From assembly GCA_034521975.1 (NCBI GenBank), contig JAXHLR010000006.1:62001-126000 (forward strand): a stretch of 64,000 nt of DNA, given 5' to 3'. The stretch comes from Acidimicrobiales bacterium (lineage in GTDB: Bacteria; Actinomycetota; Acidimicrobiia; Acidimicrobiales; SKKL01). A model generated the notes under the pieces. It searched no databases. It saw nothing but the letters and a program-made list of their open reading frames with translations, and was not told the origin of the DNA. This document shows positions 1 through 8,880 of the stretch, in pieces (within the stretch, counting starts at the first letter, position 1; every line of letters starts with the position of its first letter). The position numbers and the translations under genes were made by a program.

Positions 1-2484
1 CTCGGCCACCGACAGGAACTGGTCTGGTGCGAGCCGGCCTCGCACCGGATGGTTCCACCGGATCAGCGCCTCGACACCGACCCACCCGCCCTCGACCAGT
101 GACCACAGTGGCTGGTAGAAGAGCTCGAGCTCATCGGAGTCGAATGCCCGCCGCAGGTCGTGTTCCACCTGGTGGCGGGCCAGGGCCGCCTGGCGGATCT
201 CGTCGGTGAAGAGCTCGACCCGGCGGCGACCCATGGCTTTGGCGTGGTACATGGCCGCGTCGGCGTCGCGCAGTACCGAGGCCACCGTGCTGTCGGTGAC
301 CGCCACCACCACACCGATGCTGGAGGTGATGACCACATCCTCCCCGTCGACCTGCACCGGCTCAGAGGTCGCGGCCACCACCCGCTCGGCAAGCGACAAC
401 GCATCGGCCGCCGACGAGATCCGGTGGGACAACACGGCGAACTCGTCACCACCCAGGCGTGCCACCACGTCGCCCGGCCGCACCGACCTCGTCAACCGAT
501 CAGCCGCAGCCTGCAGCACGGCATCGCCCACGTCGTGACCCTGGCTGTCGTTGAGCACCTTGAACTGGTCGAGGTCGATGAACAGCACGGCGGGAAACGC
601 CCCGCTTCGTGTCCCGTGGCGCAGCGCGTCGTCGAGGTGCTCGGAGAACAGTCGCCGGTTGGCGAGCCCGGTGAGGGCGTCGTGGGTGGCCTGATGGATC
701 AGCGACGTCTGCAGACGCTGCTGCTCGGTGACGTCGCGCACCACCACGATCGCTTCGTTGCCGGCCACGGTGACCCTGGCCTCGTACGACCTCGTGTGCC
801 CGCCCCGTGATTCCTCCACGGCCTCGATCCGGCTGGTGCCGGCCTCACCACGATGCAACGCCTGTTCCACCGGTCGGACCAGCTCGGGAAACACCTCGGC
901 GAGCAACCGACCCGACGCGGCATCGGCCGACAGGAAGGTGGGGTCCTCCGCCGAGGGGCGCCAGTCGAGCACCACGCCCTCGGAATCGACACGGACCAAC
1001 AGATCGGGGATCCCCTCGACGAGCGCCCGGAACCGTCGTTCGGAACGGCGGACCTCGATCTCGGCATCACGCCGGGCGATCACCTGGCCGAACGACACGG
1101 CAGCCGAGCCCAGCACCGTTGCCTCCTGATCGGACCAGGAGCGGGCTCGGCCACACACGTCGAACCCCACCGATCCGATGAGGCGCCCACCGTCGACCAG
1201 GGGCATGACCATCGTCGACTCGACGCCGGTGGCCTCCCAGACAGCTTGCTCGGCTTCCCATCCCGACCCGAGCGTCTCGACCGAGCTGATGCGAACGGTC
1301 TCGCCGCCGGACAGCGCCTCGCGGACCCGGGGCATGGTGGTGTCGGGGAACGCCACCACCGACGGCCGAGCCGCCGGGACTCCCGGGGCCGTCCACTCGT
1401 GGGTCATGTCGAGCAGCACCCCATCGGGACGGTACTGGGTCACATAGGCACGGTCGGCCCCCATCGCCTGGCCGAGAGAACTGAGGGCGGCCTCGATGCC
1501 CGAGTCCACCTCATCGGGCGGTATCTCGATGAAGCGCTGACTGACCTGGGTGACCAGCGCCAGCACCTCGGACCGCTCTTCGACCGCCACCTCGGCACGC
1601 TTGCGGTCGGTGATGTCGATGCCGACCGCCTGGATCTGGGTGACCCGACCGTCCTCGACCACCGCCGAGGTGCTCCACTGTTGCCACCGTTGGTTGCCCT
1701 CGGTGTCGTAGAGGAACCCCTCGTCGATCACCAGCGGGTGTTCGGGGGTCAGCGACGCGATGGTGACCGCGGCCGGCTCACGACGCGGCTCGGGCAGCAG
1801 GTCGAGCATCCGCTTGCCGACCAGCTGGTCGGGCTCGTGGCCGTGGTAGTGGGCGAACGCCTCGTTGGCGAAGAGGAGCGTCGAGTCCGGGAGGAACCGG
1901 CACACCAGCTCGGCCTGGTGTTCGACCAGGTCCCGGTAGCGACCCTCGCTCTCGGCCAAGGCGGTGAGCGCCTCGTGCTCGCGCGTGACATCGCGCAACG
2001 ACACCACCACCTGATCTCCCCTTGGGATGGCCGACAACGCGAGCCGGTGCGTGGTGCCGCGCAGGAACGTGGCTTGCACCTCGGTGGCCTGGGGCTTGCC
2101 GGAGGTCACGGCCTCTTCCAGGAGCTGGTAGCGGCCATCCTCCACCGTGGCCGGCAGGTGCTCGCGGAGCCGGCGACCGACCCAGTCTCCGCTGCCGGGT
2201 GGGAACATCCCCAGGAGCACCTCGTTGACGAAGACCATCTCGAAGTCGATGATCTGGCCCGAACCGTCGCGGACCGCGCGGTGCACGGCGATGCCGTCGC
2301 TGGTCGCGTCGATGACCCGGCGAAGGAACGCCGCGTCGTACACCGGTTCGTTCGGGTGGTCGGCCGCTGAGGCCAGGGTCATCGTCAGCTCCAGGAGCCG
2401 TGAGCGGAGATCTGGTGCAACCGTCGGCACCTGGGGGACCCAGATGAGTGTGAACCACGGGGTGCAGTCGACGCCGAAGGTCAC
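1..2484 (-). CDS. PAS/GAF sensor protein with GGDEF and EAL domains (3' end cut by window edge)
   Basis: Predicted cyclic-di-GMP turnover protein. The reading frame is open from a GTG at 2484 to the window edge, about 828 codons. Reading inward it shows PAS-like segments, a GAF-like segment (about 1200-1500), another PAS, a diguanylate cyclase domain with an intact GGDEF motif in ARLGGDEFAVLS, and then the start of a phosphodiesterase domain with VEALIRW, i.e. an EAL motif. The end of the EAL domain lies outside the window, so its activity cannot be judged. The GTG overlaps the TGA of dnaE2 by four bases (GTGA), so translation is probably coupled; an in-frame ATG at 2382 is the alternative start. 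No membrane segment is evident, so it is probably cytoplasmic. Placement behind an SOS-controlled polymerase is unusual. Confidence 0.85.
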   Translation of the reverse strand, partial: MTFGVDCTPWFTLIWVPQVPTVAPDLRSRLLELTMTLASAADHPNEPVYDAAFLRRVIDATSDGIAVHRAVRDGSGQIIDFEMVFVNEVLLGMFPPGSGDWVGRRLREHLPATVEDGRYQLLEEAVTSGKPQATEVQATFLRGTTHRLALSAIPRGDQVVVSLRDVTREHEALTALAESEGRYRDLVEHQAELVCRFLPDSTLLFANEAFAHYHGHEPDQLVGKRMLDLLPEPRREPAAVTIASLTPEHPLVIDEGFLYDTEGNQRWQQWSTSAVVEDGRVTQIQAVGIDITDRKRAEVAVEERSEVLALVTQVSQRFIEIPPDEVDSGIEAALSSLGQAMGADRAYVTQYRPDGVLLDMTHEWTAPGVPAARPSVVAFPDTTMPRVREALSGGETVRISSVETLGSGWEAEQAVWEATGVESTMVMPLVDGGRLIGSVGFDVCGRARSWSDQEATVLGSAAVSFGQVIARRDAEIEVRRSERRFRALVEGIPDLLVRVDSEGVVLDWRPSAEDPTFLSADAASGRLLAEVFPELVRPVEQALHRGEAGTSRIEAVEESRGGHTRSYEARVTVAGNEAIVVVRDVTEQQRLQTSLIHQATHDALTGLANRRLFSEHLDDALRHGTRSGAFPAVLFIDLDQFKVLNDSQGHDVGDAVLQAAADRLTRSVRPGDVVARLGGDEFAVLSHRISSAADALSLAERVVAATSEPVQVDGEDVVITSSIGVVVAVTDSTVASVLRDADAAMYHAKAMGRRRVELFTDEIRQAALARHQVEHDLRRAFDSDELELFYQPLWSLVEGGWVGVEALIRWNHPVRGRLAPDQFLSVAE

Positions 2485-5400
2485 CGAAAGTCCCTGGACG
2501 GGCGGGTGCGGGCGGCCAACGGCAGCGGCTCGATCCGCTCGGCGATGACGTTGACCACCCCGCCGTCGCCACGTTCGAGACGACCGTGCACCATCAGCGC
2601 CGGGGCCCCCCGAGCCACCCGCCGGTACCGGCTCCAGCACCCCATCGACACCACCACGTTCACCAGGCCGGTCTCGTCCTCGAGGTTGACGAAGGTGGTG
2701 CCCGAGGCGGTGGCCGGCCGTTGCCGGTGGGTCACCACACCGCCCACCAGGACCTTGGTGCCGTGATCGAGACCGACCAGGTCGGCGGCGGTGACCACCC
2801 CCAGGCCGGCGAGATGATCCCGGACGAACCGGGTGGGGTGCCCATCGGGTGACACGCCGGTGGCCCACAGGTCGGCCATGGCCAGCTCGTGGTCGCTCAT
2901 ACCGGGCAACGGCGGTGCCTCGACCCCGGTGAGCATGCCCTCGAGGCGATCGTCGCGCGCCACCGCGACCGCACCCGCGGCCCACAGCGCCGAGCGACGG
3001 TCGAGTCCGAAGCCGTCGAAGGCCCCTGCGGTGGCGAGCGCCTCGAGCACGGGGGCTGGTGGCCGGACCCGCCGGGCCAGGTCCTCGGGCGAACGGTAGG
3101 GAGCACCGTCCACGATGCGTTCGGCCAGATCGGTTCCGACCCCACGGATCGACGACAGCCCCAGCCGTACCGTCGGTCCTCCCACCCCCCACTCCGACGG
3201 CGGGGCACCCGACGGTGGCGGCGTGCCGGCAGATCCTTCGAGGGTGGCATGCACCCCCGACGCATTGATGTCGGGGGTGGCCACCGGGACTCCGTGACGG
3301 CGGGCATCCTGGACCAGCGAGTGCGGCGAGTAGAACCCCATGGGTTGGGCGCCGAGGAGCCCCGCGCAGAACGCCGCCGGGTGGTAGCGCTTGCACCACG
3401 AGCTGGCATAGACCAGGTAGGCGAACGACACCGAGTGGCTCTCGGGGAACCCGAAGTTGGCGAAGGCCGCCAGCTTGTCGTAGATGGCATCGGCCACCTC
3501 GCCGGTGATGCCCCGGGCGCCCATGCCATCGAAGAGGCGCCGACGGAGGCGTTCCATGCGCTCGGCGCTGCGCTTGGCTCCCATGGCCTGGCGGAGCTGA
3601 TCGGCCTCGGCCGGGCTGAAGCCGGCCACGTCGATGGCCATCGCCATGAGCTGCTCCTGGAACAGCGGCACACCGAGGGTCTTGGCCAGCGACCGCTCGA
3701 GCAGCGGATGAAGGTAGGTGACCGGCTCCTGGCCGTTGCGGCGCCGGATGTAGGGGTGCACCGACCCGCCCTGGATCGGCCCGGGACGGATGAGCGCGAC
3801 CTCGACCACCAGGTCATAGAACGTGCGGGGACGCAACCGTGGCAGCGTGGCCATCTGGGCCCGGCTCTCGACCTGGAAGACCCCGATGGAGTCGGCCCGG
3901 CACAGCATGTCGTAGACCTCGGGGTCCTGGGGCAACGAGGCCAGGTCGATGTCGATGCCCTGGTGGTCGCGCACCAGGTCGATGGTGAGGTGCAGGGCGG
4001 TGAGCATGCCGAGTCCGAGCAGGTCGAACTTGACCAGGCCGGTGGCCGCGCAGTCGTCCTTGTCCCACTGCAGCACGGTGCGGCCGTCCATGCGGGCCCA
4101 CTCGACCGGGCACACCTCGACCACCGGCCGGTCGCAGATCACCATGCCCCCGGAGTGGATGCCGAGATGGCGGGGGAAGTGCTCGACCGCTCCGGCGAGC
4201 TCGAGCACCGACGGCGGGATGGAGGAGTCCGGTCGGGCCGCGGTGGCCGACACCGGACCCCAACGGTCGACCTCCTTGCTCCAGGCGTCCTGCTGGCCCG
4301 GCGCGTGGCCGAGCGCCTTGGCCATGTCGCGCACCGCGGACTTGGCCCGGTAGGTGATGACGTTGGCCACCTGGGCAGCGTGGCGGCGACCGTGCCGTTC
4401 GTAGACGTACTGGATGACCTCTTCGCGCCGATCGCTCTCGATGTCGATGTCGATGTCGGGAGGGCCGTCGCGCTCGGACGAGAGGAATCGCTCGAACAGC
4501 AACCCGAGCGAGACCGCATCGGCGTTGGTGATGCCGAGGGCGAAGCAGACCGCCGAGTTGGCCGCCGAGCCCCGTCCCTGGCAGAGGATGTTCTGGCGGT
4601 GGCAGAACTGGACCAGGTCCCAGACGATGAGGAAGTAGCCGGGGAACCCCAACTGGTCGATGACGCTCAGCTCGTGGTCGATCTGAGCCCACGCTCCCGG
4701 CACCCGTTCGTCATGGCGGGAGCCATACCTCGAGGTGGCGCCCTGTTCGGTGAGGTGCCGGAGATGGGACATCTCGTCGAACCCGGCCGGGCAGGGGAAC
4801 GGCGGCAGCTCGGGTGCCACGAGGGCCAGGTCGAACGCGCACGCCAACCCCAGCTGTGCGGCCCGCTCGACCACACCGGGATACCGGGCGAAGCGTCGGG
4901 CTTGTTCGGTGCCCGACCGCAGATGGGCGCACGGACCGGCCGGGAGCCAGCCGTCGACGTCGTCGAGCGAGCGTCGGGACCGCACCGCGGCGAGCGCGGT
5001 GGCGAGCGGCCGACGGGCGGGGCTGGCGTAGTGGACGTTGTTGGTGGCCACCGGCTCGACCCCGAGCGACATCGCCAGGGAGGCCAACGCGTCGTTGCGG
5101 GCCGAGTCGAGGGGATCGCCGTGATCCCACAGCTCGACGAAGACGTGGTCGGTCCCGAAGCGCTCGACCAACCGCTGCAGCTCGCGCCGGGCCCCGGTCG
5201 GGCCCTCGGCCATCAACGCCCGGTTGACCGCTCCCTTGCGGCACCCGGTGAGCACCGCCCAGTGCCCGGGCGGACCAGCCAGCCCTGCCAGGGCGTCGAG
5301 GTCGAGTCGGGGCGCTCCCTTCTCCCCTTCCAACTGGGCGTCGCTGATGGCCGCAGACAGCCGGGCGTAGCCAGTGGGGTCGCGAGCCAGCACCACGAGG

Positions 5401-5822
5401 TGGTCGCCATCGGGATCGGCGTGGCCGGCCGGTGGCGCGACGGCGCCCAGCGTGAGCTCGGCCCCGAACACGGTGGGGAGGCCGTGGACCCGGGCGGCCT
5501 CGGCGAAGCGGACCACCCCGTAGAAGCCGTCGTGGTCGGTGAGCGCGAGGGCCGCGAGCCCGAGCTCCGCGGCGTGCTCCACCAACTCCTCGGGGTGTGA
5601 GGCTCCGTCGAGAAAGCTGAAGTTGGAGTGGCAGTGCAGCTCGGCATAGGGCACCGAACCCGGCCGGCGCCGGACCTGGGCGGGCGGGGTGTAGGGCCCA
5701 CGTGTGCGCGACCAGGCCGGGCTGTCGGCGCCGTCACCGGGGAAGGGGTGGTCGCCTCGGGCGCTGCCCGACAGGCGCTGCTCGAGCACCGACCATCGAA
5801 CCGGAGGGTTGCGCCATCCCAT
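2481..5822 (-). CDS. dnaE2: Error-prone DNA polymerase DnaE2
   Basis: Second C-family DNA polymerase alpha subunit, the translesion polymerase of the ImuA'-ImuB-DnaE2 mutasome. It has 1113 residues, normal for DnaE2. The N-terminus (PVRWSVLEQRLSG) is typical of actinobacterial DnaE2, which supports the ATG at 5822. A PHP domain begins near residue 59 (ELHCHSNFSF). The polymerase catalytic aspartates are seen in PDIDIDIE near residues 450-457. A C-terminal OB-fold-like segment follows. Unlike the replicative DnaE1 it is short at the C-terminus. A perfect SOS box lies 16 bp upstream, and the gene overlaps the following GGDEF/EAL gene. imuA' and imuB are about 4 kb away as a separate SOS-box operon. 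Confidence 0.95.
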   Translation of the reverse strand: MGWRNPPVRWSVLEQRLSGSARGDHPFPGDGADSPAWSRTRGPYTPPAQVRRRPGSVPYAELHCHSNFSFLDGASHPEELVEHAAELGLAALALTDHDGFYGVVRFAEAARVHGLPTVFGAELTLGAVAPPAGHADPDGDHLVVLARDPTGYARLSAAISDAQLEGEKGAPRLDLDALAGLAGPPGHWAVLTGCRKGAVNRALMAEGPTGARRELQRLVERFGTDHVFVELWDHGDPLDSARNDALASLAMSLGVEPVATNNVHYASPARRPLATALAAVRSRRSLDDVDGWLPAGPCAHLRSGTEQARRFARYPGVVERAAQLGLACAFDLALVAPELPPFPCPAGFDEMSHLRHLTEQGATSRYGSRHDERVPGAWAQIDHELSVIDQLGFPGYFLIVWDLVQFCHRQNILCQGRGSAANSAVCFALGITNADAVSLGLLFERFLSSERDGPPDIDIDIESDRREEVIQYVYERHGRRHAAQVANVITYRAKSAVRDMAKALGHAPGQQDAWSKEVDRWGPVSATAARPDSSIPPSVLELAGAVEHFPRHLGIHSGGMVICDRPVVEVCPVEWARMDGRTVLQWDKDDCAATGLVKFDLLGLGMLTALHLTIDLVRDHQGIDIDLASLPQDPEVYDMLCRADSIGVFQVESRAQMATLPRLRPRTFYDLVVEVALIRPGPIQGGSVHPYIRRRNGQEPVTYLHPLLERSLAKTLGVPLFQEQLMAMAIDVAGFSPAEADQLRQAMGAKRSAERMERLRRRLFDGMGARGITGEVADAIYDKLAAFANFGFPESHSVSFAYLVYASSWCKRYHPAAFCAGLLGAQPMGFYSPHSLVQDARRHGVPVATPDINASGVHATLEGSAGTPPPSGAPPSEWGVGGPTVRLGLSSIRGVGTDLAERIVDGAPYRSPEDLARRVRPPAPVLEALATAGAFDGFGLDRRSALWAAGAVAVARDDRLEGMLTGVEAPPLPGMSDHELAMADLWATGVSPDGHPTRFVRDHLAGLGVVTAADLVGLDHGTKVLVGGVVTHRQRPATASGTTFVNLEDETGLVNVVVSMGCWSRYRRVARGAPALMVHGRLERGDGGVVNVIAERIEPLPLAARTRPSRDFR

Positions 5823-5837
5823 AGGGAGCCCAGGCTA

Positions 5838-5853
5838 TCGAACAGTTGTTCGA
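5838..5853 (-). promoter_or_regulatory. LexA/SOS box of dnaE2
   Basis: TCGAACAGTTGTTCGA is a perfect match to the actinobacterial LexA consensus TCGAAC-N4-GTTCGA. It ends 16 bp before the dnaE2 ATG, so the transcript must start between the box and the gene and will have a very short or no leader. LexA bound here would cover the core promoter. Confidence 0.9.
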
Positions 5854-5876
5854 CCTACGCCGCTCGGTCCGGGCGC

Positions 5877-5910
5877 GGGTGGGCCCCGGCCGCGAGACCG
5901 GGGCCCACCC
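5877..5910 (-). terminator. Hairpin terminator after the PET-hydrolase-like gene
   Basis: Perfect 13-bp inverted repeat GGGTGGGCCCCGG / CCGGGGCCCACCC with an 8-nt loop. It lies just downstream of the hydrolase stop codon (5933) and upstream of the dnaE2 SOS box. There is no T tract, as is common in GC-rich actinobacteria. Confidence 0.7.
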
Positions 5911-5932
5911 CCTCGAACTGCCTCCCCTCAGA

Positions 5933-7063
5933 TCAGCAGCTGTCGACCTCGGTCCAGGAGTTGGTTCCGGTCTGCTGCAGCGAACTGAACGAGAACGAGC
6001 TGTTCCAGCCCAGGTAGTCGCCGGAGCCACGGGCATAGACAAAGCCCCAGATCGACACGGCACGGTCGTTGTCGACATGAGCCGCGTTGCTCGACGTGAT
6101 GCAGACCAAGCCGTCGTCGCCGTCGTCGTCGCCGTCGTCGCCGTCGTCGCCATCGTCACCGCCGGTTCCCCAACCGGTGTCGCAGTTGTCGCGGACGTCG
6201 CTGAACGAGGCGCCGAAGCCACCCGCGGTCGGGGCCTCGTCGCCGCACAGGAACGTGTTGTAGCGGGAGTCGTCGTCGACCCAGCGCTTGAACCACGACA
6301 CGCTCACCGCCGAGATGTCGGCGTTGGTGATGTTGGGAGCGCCGTGACCCGCTCCGTCGAGCTCGACATACATCTTCGGAGTGGAGTCGGGCAAGCCCTC
6401 ATAGAACGGGATCGAGTGCGAGCTCACCGAAGCGATCGAGTCGTTCTCGGCGCCGACGATGAGCTGCGGGACGGTGATGCTCGACCAGGTCTTGGTCGTG
6501 TGCCAGGCCGTCAGCGGGACCGAGGCCTCCAGCGAGGGACGGTCGTCGGAGGCCGCCAGCGAACCGCCGCCTCCCATGGAGTGGCCCGACACCGCCATGC
6601 GGCTGCTGTCGAGACGGGCCTGCACCGCAGAGGGAGGCGAGCTCGAGCTCAACCAGTCGGCGGCCGCCAGCAGCTGGTCGCCACGGCTGTTGGGGAAGTC
6701 GAACGCGCTGTTGGTGTCGATCACCAGCACCACGAACCCGTGCGACGCCAGGCGCCGGCCGTACCAGCTCAGAGTCGACGAGCCAGCGGTGTAGCCCGGC
6801 GACGCCACGATCCCGCCGAAGGTCTCGCTGGTGCCGGTCGGGTAGTAGACGGTGCCTCCACCGAACCCGCTGACGAACGACGACACGCCGCTCGTCGAGA
6901 CCGAGTACGGTCCCGAGCTCTCGATCGACGACGAGGTGGGATCGGGTCCCCGTTCGTAGGGATTGGTCTGGGCCTCCACCGCCGACGGCGCGAAGAACAG
7001 GCTCGCCGCCAGCAGGGTGAGGGTCACGAGAAGCGCCGAACGCCTCCGGTGTTGAGTGGTCAT
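5933..7063 (-). CDS. Secreted cutinase / PET-hydrolase-like polyester hydrolase with C-terminal accessory domain
   Basis: Alpha/beta hydrolase of the Thermobifida cutinase / IsPETase family, predicted to hydrolyse polyester or other ester bonds outside the cell. It has 376 residues. Residues 1-31 are a Sec signal peptide (AVEAQ cleavage region), and the mature start [10 protein letters not shown] is a family hallmark. The nucleophile is Ser162 in GHSMGGGG, with Asp208 in ENDSIA and His240 in GAGHGAPN. Tyr91 and Trp187 match the aromatic clamp, and Cys273/Cys294 match the conserved disulfide. The Ser-Asp and Asp-His spacings (46 and 32) fit type I cutinases; the second PETase disulfide is absent. 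An Asp/Gly linker (residues 301-318) leads to a small domain (319-376) with SNAAHV, YARGSG and YLGWN, resembling the C-terminal module of short-chain PHB depolymerases. The start at 7063 has the Shine-Dalgarno AAGGGGA. Substrate is not proven. Confidence 0.9.
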   Translation of the reverse strand: MTTQHRRRSALLVTLTLLAASLFFAPSAVEAQTNPYERGPDPTSSSIESSGPYSVSTSGVSSFVSGFGGGTVYYPTGTSETFGGIVASPGYTAGSSTLSWYGRRLASHGFVVLVIDTNSAFDFPNSRGDQLLAAADWLSSSSPPSAVQARLDSSRMAVSGHSMGGGGSLAASDDRPSLEASVPLTAWHTTKTWSSITVPQLIVGAENDSIASVSSHSIPFYEGLPDSTPKMYVELDGAGHGAPNITNADISAVSVSWFKRWVDDDSRYNTFLCGDEAPTAGGFGASFSDVRDNCDTGWGTGGDDGDDGDDGDDDGDDGLVCITSSNAAHVDNDRAVSIWGFVYARGSGDYLGWNSSFSFSSLQQTGTNSWTEVDSC

Positions 7064-7342
7064 CGAGTGGTTCCCCTTCGCTTGGCTGTACTGGTGCCCA
7101 CACGGGCAGGTCGGGAAGGTCCCGAGCTCGGGGCGCGACGAGCCAGCACCCCCGCGCGTCGCGTCGGCGACACCCGGGCGGCACGACTCGCTGGCCCCCA
7201 CCGCCGACCGAGGAGGATCGCTCCTCCACAGCCAACGTGACGCGACGGTAACACGACGAGGCGTTGGTGACAAGAGGCACTGTTGACCGGCTTCTACTGA
7301 CACCATGGCGTCAACAAGGTGGCCCGGGACGGCCCCCGACCG

Positions 7343-8707
7343 TCAGGGCTCCTTCGGGTGAGGGATGGTCACCCTGACGGTGGTGCCCCGACCCGGCGCC
7401 GTGGCGATGTCGAGCGTGCCACCGATCCGCGCGATGTTGGTCTTGACCACGTCCATGCCGACGCCGCGACCCGAGAGGCTGGTGACCTGCGAGGTGGTGG
7501 TCAGGCCGGGCAGGAAGACGAGCTTGACCAGCTCCTGTGGGGTCATGCTCTCGCCCTGTGAGCGAGTGATGCTCCCCCGCTCGATCGCTTCGTCACGAAT
7601 CCGGCGCGCATCGATGCCCCTCCCATCGTCGGCGATCTCGATGACCACCTGCCCAGTTTCGTGGTAAGCCCGCAACCAGAGTCGACCCTCGATCGGCTTT
7701 CCGGCGGCTGCTCGGGCGGACCGGTCCTCGATGCCATGGTCCACCGCGTTGCGCACCAGGTGCGCGAGGGGATCCTTGATCGCCTCGACGACCGCCTTGT
7801 CGACCTCGACGTCGGCTCCGTCCATCTCGACCCGGACCTCCTTGGAAAGCGAGCGGGCGAGGTCCCGCACCACACGGGGGAACCGCTTCCAGAGGACCCC
7901 GATGGGCTGCATCCTGGCGCTCATCACCTTCTGTCCCAGCTCGGAGCCGATCCGCTCGAGCCGCTCCACCGGATCGGCGAGCCCTTGTCGAGCACTGTCG
8001 GGCCCGAGACGTCTCAGGTCCTCGCTCACCGACCCCAGCTCGCCGACGAGCCCCAGGAGCTCGTCGAGCAACCGAACGTCGACCCGGACCGTGGATGCGG
8101 CGGAGGCGACCCCTCGGACCTCGCTCTGGGCGTGCAAGGCGGCCTCGACGGTGGCGTCGTCGATCACGCCGAGGGCAACAAGGATCTCCCCGAGCGGCCG
8201 CCGGTCGCCGAGCGCCTGTTCGGTGACGGCAAGCTCGACGGCCTCCGCGCTGACCAGGCCCTGCTCGACGAGCAGATCGCCGAGACGTACCGGACGGCTC
8301 GGAGGTGGACCATCCTGCAACCGGATCAGCTCCGCGATGAGCTCCTCGTGGTCCCCGGCTTCGTCGTCGGATCCGGTGGCCGCGATCACGAGCAGGATGT
8401 CTCGCATCGCGTCGACCGTGGACAGCAGTGCTGCGGTGACCTCATCGGTCACCGCGAGGTGCTCGTCGCGTAGCAGGCTCAACAGGTTCTCCGCCGCGTG
8501 ACCAACCGACCCGAGCAGGTCGTAGCCGAAGAAGCCACACGTTCCCTTGATGCTGTGCACCGCCCGGAAGATCGAACCGAGCAACTCGGTCGAGGGACGC
8601 TCCTCCAGCGCGAGCAGATCGAGATCGAGTCGATCGAGGCTGTCGTGGGCCTCGGCGAGGAACTCCTGCACCACCTCGTCGACGAGTCCATCGTCCATGT
8701 CGGTCAC
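7343..8707 (-). CDS. CheA-like histidine kinase lacking a CheW-like domain
   Basis: Hybrid Hpt/histidine kinase of the CheA type, 454 residues from the GTG at 8707 (GGAG eight bases upstream; an ATG at 8698 is the alternative). Order: Hpt domain with phospho-acceptor His51 in AVHSIKGTCGFFG; a repeated helical segment (LGDLLVEQGLVSAEAVE...LGEILVALGVIDDATVE) like those inserted in some CheA and type II secretion N-domains; an H-kinase dimer region; and a CheA-type ATPase with HLVRNAVDHGIED, DDGRGID and GRGVGMDVV. The protein stops right after the ATPase (TTVRVTIPHPKEP), where other CheA proteins continue into the P5/CheW-like domain that docks receptors. No cheW, cheY or receptor gene is adjacent, so it probably signals outside classical chemotaxis. 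Confidence 0.85.
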   Translation of the reverse strand: MTDMDDGLVDEVVQEFLAEAHDSLDRLDLDLLALEERPSTELLGSIFRAVHSIKGTCGFFGYDLLGSVGHAAENLLSLLRDEHLAVTDEVTAALLSTVDAMRDILLVIAATGSDDEAGDHEELIAELIRLQDGPPPSRPVRLGDLLVEQGLVSAEAVELAVTEQALGDRRPLGEILVALGVIDDATVEAALHAQSEVRGVASAASTVRVDVRLLDELLGLVGELGSVSEDLRRLGPDSARQGLADPVERLERIGSELGQKVMSARMQPIGVLWKRFPRVVRDLARSLSKEVRVEMDGADVEVDKAVVEAIKDPLAHLVRNAVDHGIEDRSARAAAGKPIEGRLWLRAYHETGQVVIEIADDGRGIDARRIRDEAIERGSITRSQGESMTPQELVKLVFLPGLTTTSQVTSLSGRGVGMDVVKTNIARIGGTLDIATAPGRGTTVRVTIPHPKEP

Positions 8708-8880
8708 ACTGATCGGTCTCCGGTGTCGTCCTTGACACGGCGCTGGGGTCGGGCCGCACTCGATCAGTGGGCGCGATCGGCACCGGACCGGGCGGGATGA
8801 GCCTTCACCGGCACGGGTGACCGAACCGCGGTCACGGCACCTAGTGTCACGGTGTCGAGACCCACTGGAGGAGCGCACCG

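Noticed and set aside
853-5600. Long plus-strand open frames (about 505 and 903 codons) opposite the GGDEF/EAL and dnaE2 genes
   Set aside because: They are mirror frames of strongly supported minus-strand genes; their proteins are His/Gly/Arg/Val-rich without any family pattern, as expected in GC-rich DNA.
6103-6160. CRISPR-like or tandem repeat array
   Set aside because: It is a coding triplet repeat (Gly/Asp linker) without spacers.
7272-7320. Inverted repeat TGTTGAC-N22-GTCAACA between the hydrolase and CheA-like genes
   Set aside because: Arms are only seven bases with a long spacer; it is not possible to tell a chance match from an operator, so it was not listed as a feature.
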